This document shows positions 21,038 through 32,805 of a DNA stretch of 64,000 bases, piece after piece. How positions within the stretch are numbered: the first letter of the stretch is position 1; each line of letters begins with the position of its first letter. The DNA is taken from the NCBI GenBank assembly GCA_014529385.2, contig CM043946.1, positions 37,648,058-37,712,057 on the forward strand. The letters run 5' to 3'. Both the position numbers and the translations under genes were made by a program. The notes beneath the pieces are model-generated. The model was not told the origin of the DNA. It was given only the letters and a program-made list of their open reading frames with translations, and did no database searches. The DNA is from Adiantum capillus-veneris (Eukaryota; Streptophyta; Polypodiopsida; Polypodiales; Pteridaceae).

Positions 21038-21850
21038 TTGATTTGGTTATCTCAAACAGAGTATATTGACAAGGTTTTGCAACATTTCAATATGGAGAAG
21101 GGAAAGGCATTGAGTATTCCATTGCCACCATATGTGAAACTTAGCAAACAAGATTGTCCTGTGTCTGAGGAAGAACAAGCTGAAATGGATAAGATTCCAT
21201 ATGCGTCTGCAGTGGGTAGTTTGATGTATGCAATGATTTCTACTCGCCCAGACATTGCATTTGCAATGGGAGTAGTAAGTCGATACATGTCAAACCCAGG
21301 CAAGAAACATTGGGAGGCAGTGAAAGGAATATTGAGATACCTGAAAGTTACAAAGAGTATGCGTATATGCTATGGGAGTCAGGAGCTAAGTGTAAAGGGT
21401 TTTACAGACTCAGATTATGTAGGTGACTTAGACAACCGAAGGTCTACGTCAGGGTATGTCTTTACATTGGCTGGTGGGGTAGTATCATGGCGTTCCAGAT
21501 TACAAGATTGTGTTACTAAGTCTACTACAAAGGCTGAATATGTTGCAGCATCAGAGGCATGCAAAGAATCAATTTGGCTTAATCGACTAGTAACAGATTT
21601 GGGAATCAAAGAAGAGATGCATGTGTTATATTGTGATAGTCAAAGTGCTATACAATTGGCTCGCAATCCAGTTTATCACTCAAAGACAAAGCATGTGGAT
21701 GTGAAGTATCATTTCATCAGGGAAATGCTCGAGGATAAGCAGCTTCAGCTTGTCAAAGTTCACACCACAGAAAATCCTACTGATCTACTTACAAAAGGAC
21801 TTCCCTCAGAGAGCTTTGCGCATTTTTGCAAGCAGTTAGGTGTAGGGTAG
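21038..21850 (+). pseudogene. Copia RNase H and connection domain
   Basis: Open to the natural polyprotein end at 21850. Recognisable blocks are Y-A-S-A-V-G-S-L-M-Y, R-P-D-I-A-F-A, G-F-T-D-S-D-Y (catalytic Asp, about 21401), S-T-T-K-A-E-Y-V-A (Glu), Y-C-D-S-Q-S-A (Asp) and T-K-H-V-D-V-K-Y-H-F. It keeps the catalytic acids. It is separated from RT only by the frameshift region. Confidence 0.93.
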
Positions 21851-21913
21851 TACATCTCTTGTATATTAGCTTGTATAGTAGCTTCTCTCACACTTAAAGT
21901 ACCACATTGGACT

Positions 21914-21926
21914 TTAAGTGGGAGGT
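21914..21926 (+). promoter_or_regulatory. Copia polypurine tract
   Basis: TTAAGTGGGAGGT immediately before the 3' LTR. It matches the AAGTGGGAG type of Copia elements. Confidence 0.85.
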
Positions 21927-22118
21927 TTTTGGGGTATAAAGCCCAATTTGGTCGCCCAAGTAAGTGGGCGGGCTGCCAGGTATGTACACATATTCTTTTG
22001 TAAAAACCTAATAAGAACTCACTATGCTCTACACATTACAGTACAACAAGTTCACCATATCGTCGTGCTCTTCTTCTCCTACTCTCTCTTGCGTCGCACT
22101 TCCGCTCGTACTCCTTCA
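21927..22118 (+). repeat. 3' LTR of the Copia element
   Basis: 192 bp, equal in length to the 5' LTR. Its first bases are TTTTGGGG rather than TGTTGGGG, a point change in the terminal TG. It ends CTCCTTCA before the TSD TGGAG. Confidence 0.93.
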
Positions 22119-22123
22119 TGGAG

Positions 22124-22480
22124 TACTTATTGGCATGGGAAATATTAATAAAGTACTCAAGGGATTATTTGCTGATAGATATGGAATTAAAAAGGAAGCA
22201 AATATGCATGTTGTTGTCCATTCAAGGTGCATAGGTGGAAGCAAAAAAGAGTGTCTAATGCATATGTCCAATGATGGGACATCTTATTTATGCATACACA
22301 TAAATGAATGGAAAACAATATGATGTGCCAGAAGGATTTTGAGGGGTCTTCAGAAACATGGTGTAGCTATAAAAGCATATGTCATAGCTTTGCAAGCTGG
22401 CACCCCTTTAAGAATGGTTTTTGTTGGTGGTGAGGATATGTTCTCTCATCTTACTGTGCATTGTGCGTGAGTGTTGGACT
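22124..22480 (+). pseudogene. unrecognised open sequence, antisense to the AATTC element
   Basis: Removing the Copia element and one TSD copy gives a continuous frame crossing the junction (I-T-G-V-L-I-G-M-G-N), then Y-G-I-K-K-E-A-N-M-H-V-V-V-H-S-R-C and L-C-I-H-I-N-E-W-K. A TGA at 22321-22323 is followed by more open sequence in the same frame. It may be a gene fragment carried by the LTR element. I do not recognise the family. Confidence 0.35.
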
Positions 22481-22876
22481 CTACTACACTCCACCAATTG
22501 TAAGTTAATAGACTTTGACTCTTATGCTCATCTCATCCAGTATGAGCAACATGACTTTAGATATGCTCAACTCTTCTAGCTTGAGCATAAGCCTAATAAC
22601 TACGACTCTTAGCACAGAGTTTAATATGACTTGAAGATTTGGGACTAATGCTTTGCTCATTTCATGGCTCAGCAGCCTGACTCTGACTATGCCAAAGAGT
22701 GTTTTTGTGCACCCTGGCGACTTGAATTTTTACATTCTTGTGCTTACTAGCCAATTCGGCCTATTGTAAGAAGACTTTGATGTTGTTGTAGGCCTCTCTT
22801 GATCGTTGCCATTTGACTTTTGACTAGGAGCATTAAAAGACTTAGGAATCCAAATCTCTTGATGACCTTTATATCT
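22481..22876. other. part of the AATTC element without recognisable coding
   Basis: Lies downstream of the gag-like polyprotein on the minus strand. No long frame on either strand. Confidence 0.5.
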
Positions 22877-25221
22877 TCATTGTTGACTTTGCTTCATTCT
22901 AGGTCTTGTTGATTTCTTGAGATCTTCATGCAGGTTTGATGTAGTTGCATTTGGCTTGCGATTGACTGGTAGCCAAATCTTGGTATAGCCTGTATAAAAT
23001 CCTTGTCCAAGAGGAAGATTCTTTGAGATCCGTCTTTTTTCTGTATCCTCTTGAGAGTTGTGGTTGACTTTAACATCTTTCAATGTGGTTCTATTGTATA
23101 CCTGCTTCTTAGGTATCCTAGGATATTGTCTAGGTTGATACCTTGTGGGCCTTCTTTCTTGGGAGGGTTCTGACATTGCTTCATATGCCCTAACCTGCGG
23201 TTTTGCAACCCATATCTGTCTATTACCTCCATAGTACTCTTGTTCTGTTAAGCTCCACTGTGATGATATCCATCCCATGTGTTTGTCTTTCTGTGTTGAT
23301 TTCCTATCTTTAATCCAAACTGGATCATTGACTTTGACTAAATTTCTCGGATTAAACACTTGCTTGACTTTTCTTTGCTTCCTTGATTACTTTGGCTGAA
23401 ATATCTTTGCTTTTCTGGGTGTCTCCTTAGAGGTTTCACTTGGGTCAACAATTGACTTTAAGTTGTGAAATCCTGACTTGCTTGAAGAAGCTGATCCATG
23501 AGGGTTCTTTGATGTCGAGGCATATGTTGTCACACCTTTTGTGATAATCGGTAGAAGGTCCACTTTGGCCTTACCTTTTTCTGCAAGATTTGTCTTTGAT
23601 TCTTGTGACTTGTGCAACTCTGAATCTAGCATTTTTTATTCTATTGAAGATCTTTGTTCTGCTTTTGCCATGGTCTCATCTTGATCTAACTGTGTCTCTA
23701 TGGAGGGTGTCTTGAGACCCTGTTTTCCAATCTGGCTTTCATCAGCTGATTCAAGTGGCAATGAGTGATTGATCTTTGGACTTCCTATTGCTTCTTGGTT
23801 TTTTGCAACACTGTTCTTTTTAACTTCTCGCTTTGGTGGTATTCTTTTCTCAATAGCTATTGTGGTTGCTCTTTGCTCTCTTTAATCTGCACTTTCTATT
23901 GATTGATTTGCTTTAAGCTCTTCTGAAGTTCTGTTTGATGGAGATAAATCTTCTTCAATAAGATCTGCTTCGATATCAGTTTCCATTTTAACTGTGCTTG
24001 AGGACTTTGTGATGTCTTCCATGGGTAACCAGTCTTGGTCTTCATTCTTTGATGTCTGTGATGACTTTGTCATGTTTTCATTATGTATCTCTAACATCTT
24101 TTGGGCCATTGGCATTCCCATTATGATGTCGTATGGCATAGCTTTTGCTCTGATCACATGGAATTGAGCTATGATGTTTCGTGAACTTACTTCAATGGTG
24201 GAGGAGATGATTCCCCAACATTCTTCTTGTTTGTCTTCTAATATGCTCACAAATTCAGGAGCATCTCCTAGCTGTGGCTGGCCACATCTTTTCCAAGTGC
24301 AAAAAGTCATGAGGTTCTTGTCTAACTGAAAATCCAGTTTTACTTCTCTTGACAACTTTTGTTCGTTTTCACCAACTATGTTGCACTTGATCTTCTCGAG
24401 ATTTGTGTCTAGATTGACTTATTTTGCTATGGCAACATCCTTTGGTTGGACTTTATCTGCATTTTCTTTGCTTTGACCACCTGCTTCAATTGATGTTGAC
24501 TCCATTGGCTGTAATATTGCACTTTTATGCAATTGTTGAGCATTGTCTACCTGCATCTGAGTAACCTTTGAACTTAAAAGATCCACTGTACTTTCTGGGA
24601 GAATCTATCTCTTTGGAGAAGATTTTGGTGGTGTCCTTTGCGTAGCCTTCTGAATTTTAGCTCCCATTGACTTTGAGTTTTTTGTCACCTGTTTTGGCAA
24701 CTTGAGGCTTTGCATGATCTTTACATAGTCTTTGACTTCAGTCGACCATTTGTAGGGGTTTGTACAAGATCATGACCTTGTTGATATTCGTTACCATGTG
24801 CATCTTGATATGCATATGTGAGCTTGGTCACATGTAACTGTTTGAACACTATTGGATTTGTTGGCTTTTGACCCTGACTTGTGGAGATCAGTTGAAACTT
24901 TTTTCCTTGATGATCTTCATATAAGCATTTGTCTGCAGAATCTGATGGAATCTGGATCAATTGGAAACTTCGAAAAACCATATGATCTTTCAATGGTTTC
25001 TGCTTTGAAGAGGTCTGTTGGCTAGAAGCTCTAGGGCTTCTAACTGTTGTAGCATTTCTTGGTATTAGAGCTGAGCTTGGTGGATTTACAGCTCCCCCCT
25101 TCCTAGGATGATCACTATAGCCTGCTTCATTGTAAGAGTTCAAAGTTGTTTGGTTTTGGTACACTCTCACCTTTTCGGACTGTGAAGGTACACTTTGGGT
25201 AGCAATGTTGACCTTTGGCAT
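22877..25221 (-). pseudogene. gag-like polyprotein of the AATTC element, C-terminal half with protease-like block
   Basis: From 24720 down to 22877 one frame holds, interrupted by a few stops (for example at 23882-23884). It contains Y-D-I-I-M-G-M-P-M-A-Q-K near 24120, resembling the conserved D-I-I-L-G-M block after a retroviral protease active site. No D-T/S-G is visible upstream of it, so protease identity is weak. 24721-25221 is in another frame and has C-L-Y-E-D-H-Q-G-K-K-F and Y-A-Y-Q-D-A-H-G-N-E-Y, two copies of a short module. The rest is lysine/glutamine/serine rich. No RT or integrase motif follows. Confidence 0.55.
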
Positions 25222-25337
25222 TTGTAAACCTTCTACATAGTTTCCTATGTATCTTCGAGAAACATGACAAATTATTCCTCAAGTCAAGCTGTAGATAGCA
25301 TTATTTTTGCCGTGATACTGCCTATCCCATGGTTCTC

Positions 25338-26660
25338 CTATGATATGAGCTTCTGTGGTTTCAGGACCCAAGGAATCATAGATGCTAGACTCTCGTCTAT
25401 ATCTACGATTGTTTTGGTCAAAGTATATGTTCGTTTGGTCACAACATCGAAGCTTGATTTCCGATGGAGGAGGGTTTGCTCTGAACAGATTTTTGGGTTC
25501 ACTTGGGTAACATCCTTCAGCTCTAGTGAGGATGGACTATAATAGATTCTTTCCTCTAAAACGAACCATCCTTTCTGATCTATCACTGGACGCACTTCTG
25601 TGAGATGGTATGTGGACCGTTCAAACACAGGTTGATCCTTTTTGTAAAGATTCCATTTTTGGTCTACATAGTGTGCATATGAATTATGGGTGCCATACAA
25701 TGCAAACATCATTCTGTTTGATATTTCCCTTAGACCTGTGAATGATTGCGCACTTGTGTCAGTGGATGCAGAATCATTTGCAAACCTAACATTCTTTTCA
25801 ACCTTTGGTGATATCTCGACACCTTGACTAAATTCATGCAAGAATTTGTTGTTCAAAGAATCAATTTTAAGCATTGTAGGTGCCTGTGCATCCTTATGAT
25901 CATTTTGACTTTGCAGTGTTTTTACTAGTGCTTCTAATTGTAATGCAGAATCATCTGATTGCATTAAAAGTGACAAGTTAGATGCACTTACATCGAGATT
26001 CACATTTCCAATTTTCTTCGTACCTTGCTTGGCGGTTGATGGATCCCTGTTGTCAGGATTTCTTGGACAATCTTCACAAAATGTCCACCCTTTAGTCCAC
26101 AATCTGAGCAATACGCCATGACTCGTGGTATTTCAACTGGCTCTGTCATGTCAATTAGCTCTACTTGAGGAGCTTCTGCTTCTATGCTTGCAAAGTTGTC
26201 AGTAGTTTCTTTTAGAACACTGAGCATCAAGCTATAGACTGCTCCATCTAGACCTTTGTACCATCTTTGGCTTGGTTTTCCAATTAGATTGGCTTCTATT
26301 GGTTGATTTGTTGGATCTTTCCATTTTGGTTCTCGATTATAGATCTAACCACCGTAATCCATGTACAATGATCCTGATTGCATATGCACCAAATTGATGC
26401 TTTGCGGACTTGTGCGGATTTCTAGATAAACACTTAGGTTGATTTTTTGCACTTTTATCTGCACTTCATCTTTGAGTTTGCAATACCTGGCTCCACTGAA
26501 GTCTGTGAACATCTGAATCTCGCTTTACCCTGATTAATAAGATCTTAGCTCCTGTGTTGCTTTTGCTACTCATAAGATACCTATGACCTTCTGTATCTAT
26601 GTACAAAAATTTATCCCCATTGTAGACATATAGCTATTAAATTTGCTTTGTTGTAGTTGT
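25338..26660 (-). pseudogene. gag-like polyprotein of the AATTC element, N-terminal half
   Basis: On the minus strand an open region begins near 26640 (Y-V-Y-N-G-D-K-F-L-Y-I-D-T-E-G-H-R-Y). It passes W-K-D-P-T-N-Q-P-I-E and reaches a zinc-knuckle-like C-S-D-C-G-L-K-G-G-H-F-V-K-D-C near 26040-26090, which is C-x2-C-x5-H-x4-C, one residue longer than usual, with a frameshift inside. The frame continues to 25338. One stop near 26350 and a frameshift near 26530 also occur. The position behind the leader and the knuckle suggest Gag. I cannot assign the capsid fold by eye. Confidence 0.55.
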
Positions 26661-27059
26661 GCATGTGTTGCCACTACTACTAGCTTGCTCGGCTGTACTT
26701 GAACGCTCTGCTTGATTTAAGTCCATGTTGGCTCAATCCACAAAAAACTATCAATTGGTAGATTTTGGTATTGACTAGCAGAGTTTCTCCTACTCGTACT
26801 AGCCTAATCTGCAATCGTATGCGAGTCGTGCTCCTGTTTGTCCAATTGGAAACTAATTTGCAGCGCAATTACTCGCACTAGGCAATTTCTAGCATGTAGA
26901 ATTTTGGAAATTTGACTGTCGCTCAACTACTTCGAGTTGACCGATTTCTAGCTTTTTTCGGCTGTTTGCTTGATTTTTTCCTGGTCATTGTTCTCAATTT
27001 GTGCTCGCTTTGCAGTGCACTTCTCCGGCTTTGCTTTTCGGCTTTTAATTTGCTCGTTT

Positions 27060-27960
27060 TAGTTGTTTGCTCGACGTGTGATTTTTTTTTCTTTTCTGGC
27101 TCTTTCTAGCTTTCACTGGCTCCTTCTGGCTTTTTTGTCTTTTTCAGACACTTCCAGTGAGTTTCTTTTTATTTTTCCTAATTATTTGTGAAATTTTGAA
27201 TTTTCTAGTTTTTTTGTCTTTTTATGATTTTTTACGATTTTTTCGAGAAAGTTTGATTTTTTTGAGAATTTTCTAATTTTTTTAGAAGACTTTATGATTT
27301 ATACAAATTTTTTTGGGAATTTTTTTAATCAATTTTAGATTTTTTTGAGTTTTTACAAAATTTTTATGTTTGAGGGATTTATCTGTGTCAATTTTTGAAT
27401 TTTTTTTGTGATTTATTTGCGAATTTTTAGAATTTTTATGGTTTTTCTATATGTTTTTTATTTTTCTGTGGATTTTCTATGTTTTTTCCTATTTTTTAAT
27501 GATTTTTTTCTAAAGTTTTGATTCTTTTTTTGTAATGTTTTTTGAGGTTTTTTATTGTGAATTCTTTATGTTTTTTGCTTTTTCTTTGAATTTTTTGATT
27601 TATTTGAGAGTTTTTAATGTTTTTTTTTTTTTTAATTCCTTTTGTTGATTTTGTTGATTTTTTATTCTCTTTTTTATTTTTTAATTCCTTTTTATCGAAT
27701 TTTCTTTTTCAATTGGATTTTTTTAATATATTTTTTTGAATTTTTTAAACTGTCTTTTGATTTTTTATGATTTCTATGTGATTTTTTATTTTTTACGATT
27801 TTTTTTAATTGAATTTTGTTTACAAATTTTGGTCTTTTTATTGGATTTTTTGTGTGTGTGTGTGTTTTTTTAAAGCCTTTTTTTAAAAAAATTAATTGGA
27901 ATTTTTTGTTTTTTTAATTTTTTTAATAGAAATAAATTGAGATTAAATTAAAATGAACTT
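27060..27960. repeat. T-rich low-complexity tract
   Basis: About 900 bases dominated by TTTTT with short GATTTTTTATG-like words, that is A-rich on the sense strand of the element. It sits in the leader, upstream of the gag-like region. Confidence 0.9.
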
Positions 27961-28243
27961 TTACCTACACAGTGCAGTCTTGACTCTTACCTAGCGCCTG
28001 GCGGGAGCTGTTAGCGTGGACCATTGGCGTGCAGGCGTGAGATGAGCGTGCTGCAGGTTGTCAGAGCAAGAGCAGGGGAGAGTGGCAGAGTACAAAACTG
28101 GACAGGCGGCAGTAGGTCCGGCCCGACAGTTTGGAGAAAGAGAGAGAGAGAGAGAGCCCCACGGGCGGGCAGCGGGCTTGGCATGTAGCGCTGGCGCGAC
28201 TCACGAGAGAGAGAGAGAAATGGCTTGGCGGTTTGTGCCAGTC

Positions 28244-28315
<72 letters not shown>
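28244..28315. repeat. GA microsatellite
   Basis: Uninterrupted GA dinucleotides for about 70 bases, with shorter GA blocks at 28138-28156 and 28205-28218. Confidence 0.97.
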
Positions 28316-28318
<3 letters not shown>

Positions 28319-30227
28319 GGGAGGGTTAGAGAGGGTTCTTGCATGGGCAGTGAGGGAACAAGGGAGAGAGAGTTAGAGGGAGGAGAGAGAATGAGAGAGG
28401 GGAAGTTAGAGAAAGAGGGGGTTCTCACGGAGAAAATAAGGGCAAACCCAAAATTCTCTCGGTTTTTAGGTTAAATTTCAAATCTTTTGCCAGTAATCAC
28501 ACTAGACGTGAAAATTCTCGGTTTTCTTAAAGGCAAGCTCAAAATCTAACGGGATTTTATACTTTCAGCCGGTTAAAATGCACTAGACCTCGGTTTTTTT
28601 CTAACACTGCGTGCTGGCAAAGGCAGAGAGAGAATGAGGGAGTGTGAGGGGAAGAAAGAGAGTGAAGGTGTGGGGTTGGCTCACACGAAGCGGTAAGAAG
28701 AAGAAGAAACGTACTTATGCACCGCAAGGCACGGTGGGAGCCTAACCTAGATTTTCTTTTTTTAAAATTTTTTTATTTCCAAAAATGCCAAAAATAGGCT
28801 GAAAATTAGCCGAAAACTCAAAAAAATCCCAAAATTTTCCAAAAAAATCCTTTTTTTTTTGAAAATTTCTAAAAACCTTAGAAAATCATCGTAATTCACA
28901 ATCAAGCATTTTCGACGCGCAAAAGCACACCAAAAAAAGCAGATTTTATCGACAACGCGATTTACGACACAGACATCAATCCGGTCCCCGGAAATAGGAA
29001 AATGCCCAAAACTCGACCACGGAGGGCACGAATGCGAACAAAATGATGCCGTATATACACACACACAAAATGGCTCGTAAAGATCGCAAAATATCAATTT
29101 TTATGAAATTATCCAAAAATTAATACAAAAATTAGCAAAAATTTATAAAAATTATCCGAAAAATACCCAAAACATGCCTACAAATACTCCACACATTGGG
29201 GAATGGTGTAACCAATTAAAGTTGCACAAATCACATGAGTTTAATTGCCAACAATTTTATCAATAAAATCAAGAATAGGCAATTAAACCGGCAAAATTAC
29301 CGACAAAATTAGGTCAAAAATTGACGCAACTAGAGTGTGTAAATCCCTGCTTTGAGCACAAAAACGCAGCATTTGATCATTACACACATCATTTATGCAA
29401 TCAAAACATTTAATTAACCATTCAAATTAAACACTTTTTTAGGCACATACACACTAAAAAATTGGTAGTTTTTGCCAATCTTTAGGAGTGCACACGAAAG
29501 GGTTAAATTTTTCGGATTTGCAATGTGACTTCACAAATCAATAGTTAGGCATGAGCACAACACCAATCAATCATCACAATTCAAAAATGATACTGCACAC
29601 ATTGATTTCTAGGTGCTCAAACATGGGCAAAATAGTGCACACACACCTAAAATTAGCATACACACACACTTGATTTTAGTGCGAACACACCTAAGATTGA
29701 CCGTACAAGCATGCATTAACTTGATTAGTCACCCAATTAGCAATACACATTCATCAATTAGCAATTGAAACTTATCAAATTCATGCCCCGCCAATTCTTA
29801 AAAAATTCGGCATTACGACGGCGTGAAAACGAAAAATCGTAAAATTTTCCATCCCTAACATCAACATAGCATAGCATTACATTGCATCATGGTGGGATAT
29901 CTACACAATTCTACACATCTCTACATTCTAGGGAGGTTGAGAATACCACCTTAATTACCTTTCTGTTAAAGATCAATTGGATGGTTGATTGCTCCAATCC
30001 TTCATAGCACATTAGTAAGTTAGCAAAAATTAGTCAAATTAGCAAAGGGTTAGTGAGAAATTAGTGTGTGTAAACATACAATTGGAAAGATATGGTCACA
30101 CATTAGGGAATTATGAACACAATGCTTCATGCACACACATTCAAAATCCACAAAAACATAAACACACAAGTGAAATTAGTGAGGGAGCGCATTCGATTAT
30201 GCCACAATTACCAGTAGCGTAGGGCAT

Positions 30228-30247
30228 CATCCCCGACAGCGGCGCCA
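30228..30247 (-). promoter_or_regulatory. primer-binding site of the AATTC element
   Basis: The minus strand reads TGGCGCCGCTGTCGGGGATG two bases after the 5' LTR end. This resembles the TGGCGCCGTTGCCGGGGA site that I associate with Tat/Athila-type Gypsy elements. It supports a Gypsy rather than a Copia relationship. Confidence 0.85.
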
Positions 30248-30249
30248 AA

Positions 30250-31170
30250 TGTTCGGGGTCCCATCGTTGCAATAGCTCCAATGACCAACAAAATAATCAA
30301 TCCAGAGGGATACACTACCTGGCTAGGGCATGGAGACACTCACACGGTTAGTGAGCTAATCGTGGAAACACAAATGGTTAACTCTATGAGGTGAGCTTCT
30401 CAACCTATGAAGGAGCGAATCCGCAATGAAGGGCAATCTCCATATCCACCTCTCTTCACCTCTAATCAACCCAATCACACACTCTACGATTGCAAGACGC
30501 ACACAACACTAATCCTATCATGCAACACACGAATGCCAAGCACACACACATAGATCTATTGAGCACCACACTCCAATGAAACCTACATGCACACACAAGC
30601 AAAAGAGGGCAATTACACAAGATTAGAGAGGGATTAACCACTAATTAGTTAAGATCTAGTTAATCTAAGCATCATAGGCAATCATAAGAAGTAAGAGAGA
30701 CGCATAGTGAGAGAGAATGAATCACTGATTAGTGTTAATCAAGTCTCATGAGCAAGGAGAAGCTCAAGGACTCCATAGCCACACACCTCAAGAGCTCTCA
30801 CCAAAGAGTGTTCTCAACAAATGACTTGAGAACCCTAATTTGTTTTACACACTGCCTTATATACCTAGGTTAAAAATATGCAATGTTCGGGTGCCCAAGA
30901 CCTTTAGGACTCACCACTTACTGAATCTGCAACCTAGGCGCAGTAAGTGACCTATTCTTTACAACTTGAAACTCCCATTGATCCCGTAACACATCAAAAT
31001 ATTACAATGGCTTGAAATAATTCGGGAATTTACAATACATGACCATTTTGGGAGAACGTGAAAAATGTGTAACTCCAATCTTAACTGCTTCTTTGCATTC
31101 ATCCTTGGTGTACATCCATACGTCTTTGGTCTTTAGCAGTTTCTGTTAACTAACGTTGACTCAGTAAACA
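30250..31170 (-). repeat. 5' LTR of the AATTC element
   Basis: 921 bp, partner of 15344-16264. The terminal TSD AATTC follows at 31171-31175. Confidence 0.93.
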
Positions 31171-31372
31171 AATTCAAAGGACTTGCCCATCCATTTTCAG
31201 TATATGCTAACAAGCACAAGTAACTAACACTGTCCGAGACAACATATTCAGTGACACGTTAACATGCTTCTATCCTTAATCACTGTTCATTAAACATATA
31301 AGCTTCAAACAAACTTGATGTGCATTTTTTTGGCATCTTTCTTAGTATGGGAGCGGAGCTGCATGACATTCA
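31171..31372 (-). repeat. 3' LTR remnant of Gypsy copy 2
   Basis: On the minus strand it starts TGAATGTCATGCAGCTCC, matching the copy-1 LTR start. Only about 200 bases remain before the AATTC junction. Confidence 0.8.
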
Positions 31373-31384
31373 CCCCCTTTGAAC
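31373..31384 (-). promoter_or_regulatory. polypurine tract, Gypsy copy 2
   Basis: CAAAGGGGG on the minus strand directly before the LTR start, equivalent to CAGAGGGGG in copy 1. Confidence 0.85.
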
Positions 31385-31415
31385 CTGCACAGCCTCCGGT
31401 CTGTGCCAATTGCAC

Positions 31416-32640
31416 CTAATCAGCTTCATTAAAATCATCATCAGACATATCATCTGATGTATACATAACATGATCCTGTAGAGGCGGATCTGAATGGGAA
31501 TCTTCAAGAACAATCTTGCCTTCTCGCTTCTTGAACAGCTTGATTCTTTTCCCTGCAATAGGCACCTTAAGCATATTACCATCTAGTTCACATAATTGAT
31601 ATGTCGCATTATAAAAAACATGCTGCACCACATATGGTGCAAACCACCGTTTAACCATTTTCTGCATAGCGGAGTATTGGTTCCTTAAGCTACTGTCATA
31701 GACAAGTACCCAGACACCAACTTTGATAGCATGTGGTTGCAGTCTATGCTTTCCATCAAATGCTACCTTATTCTTCAATCTTGCCTCCTTAAGCTTCTCT
31801 TTAGCCTGTTCAATATCCTCTTGACGCCTCTCAAGCTGGCGAATACGTGAAGCAAGAAAGTCTTCAGTAGACATACCTTCTTCCCATGGCATTATGGTCC
31901 AAGTCATAACTGCTTCCTCTATAGGCATAATGGGTTTTTGCCCATGCATCAATTCAAACGGCATAAATCCTGTAATTGAACTGTGTAGTGCGATCATCCC
32001 ATAAATCAAATGGAAAGAGTTTAGGCCAATCACCAATATGTCCTTCACATGACTTTGCTAAAGCTTTAACAATAGGCGGATGGCGTCTTTCACTCTTCTC
32101 GTTACCTTCTGGATTATATGTTGTAGTGAGAGCGAGTTTAATGCCCATGCGAGCAAAAAAATCTCGAGCTTTATTTGCATCCATCTCTCCTCTGTCTGCA
32201 ATAATTCTGCCAACACATCCATACCTGGAGATAACATCTTCAAGCAAGAACTTGCATACTGAACTGGTAGCTTTGGTACGAAAATCTCTGCCTTCAACCT
32301 GATTAGTAAGATCTTCCCTGGAAAGAACAATATATCTCATCTACCACACTCCTATTGGCATTGTAATAAGATCCACCACCCACTTGTAGTGCATAGCCAG
32401 TGGATAGGTGGGATTCAATCCATCTCTATGTCGTACATTAGAGTATTGTTGACATATTAAACATGATTCCACAAAATGAACCACATCTTTGTACATACCT
32501 CTCCACCAATACCGGTCTTTAATCTTGACAAAGGTTTCCCAGACTCCTCTGTGTCTAGCCCATAGACTTTGATGAAACTCTTTGATCACCTGCTGTTGAG
32601 TTGCTTTGTCGCAAATAATTCGTTGTGGTACCCTACCTGG
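31416..32640 (-). pseudogene. integrase, Gypsy copy 2
   Basis: The HHCC region is F-H-Q-S-L-W-A-R-H ... C-L-I-C (about 32450-32585). The core has V-V-D-L-I-T (about 32360), A-D-R-G-E (about 32195) and S-E-R-R-H (about 32095). The C-terminal W-F-A-P-Y-V-V lies near 31650, and the frame ends near 31416. The Gly of the GPY/F signature is Ala here. Frame changes occur near 32341 and 32000. It is less broken than copy 1 at the C-terminus. Confidence 0.85.
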
Positions 32641-32805
32641 GCGCTTCGGTTGCTTCTATAAATGTCCGTCTTTCAGGAAATAGCCATAGGCCTTTTTCCT
32701 GATGTTCTTAAAATCTTGGTCACTCCATCCTTCTTGTCTAATGAGAGTACTTAGGTAGAGGCCAATCATAACCCACTCTCCATCATAAAACTCTTCAAAA
32801 AAGAC

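Larger units (their letters stand above)
16622..22118 (+). mobile_element. Ty1/Copia retrotransposon, nested, TSD TGGAG
   Basis: It has 192-bp LTRs at 16622-16813 and 21927-22118, flanked by TGGAG at 16617-16621 and 22119-22123. The gene order gag, protease, integrase, RT, RNase H is the Copia order. The zinc knuckle and RT blocks resemble Tork/Tnt1-type elements. Stops and frameshifts make it non-autonomous. It lies inside the 3' region of the AATTC LTR element, on the opposite strand, so it is younger than that element. Confidence 0.97.
26900..30227 (-). other. long untranslated leader of the AATTC element
   Basis: About 3.3 kb between the primer-binding site and the first coding. It includes a strongly T-rich plus strand (27060-27960), a GA microsatellite (28244-28315) and a purine-rich stretch (28050-28440). 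No convincing gene; the open frames at 28.1-28.4 kb are translations of the GA run. Confidence 0.7.
15344..31170 (-). mobile_element. 15.8-kb LTR element without visible RT, TSD AATTC
   Basis: Two 921-bp direct LTRs (15344-16264 and 30250-31170) start and end at TG/CA-type termini and are flanked by perfect AATTC duplications (15339-15343 and 31171-31175). The minus orientation is set by the primer-binding site beside the right LTR and the polypurine tract beside the left LTR. A gag-like polyprotein with a zinc-knuckle-like motif lies at about 22877-26660, behind a 3.4-kb leader. Apart from the nested Copia (16622-22118) only about 1.1 kb remains between this polyprotein and the 3' LTR, too little for RT plus integrase. 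The element is therefore probably non-autonomous, of Gypsy type judging by its primer site. Confidence 0.93.

Noticed and set aside
25264-25542. 92-codon plus-strand frame
   Set aside because: It is antisense to the gag-like polyprotein of the AATTC element, which has the better coding signature on the minus strand.
28058-28474. 138-codon open frame with long Arg-Glu repeats
   Set aside because: It is the translation of a GA microsatellite; flanks show no coding signature.
15339-31175. AATTC element inserted within the Gypsy-2 3' LTR as a simple nest
   Set aside because: The right flank is Gypsy-2 LTR, but I could not find the LTR continuation left of 15343, so the LTR was probably truncated earlier. 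Kept as unresolved rather than claimed.
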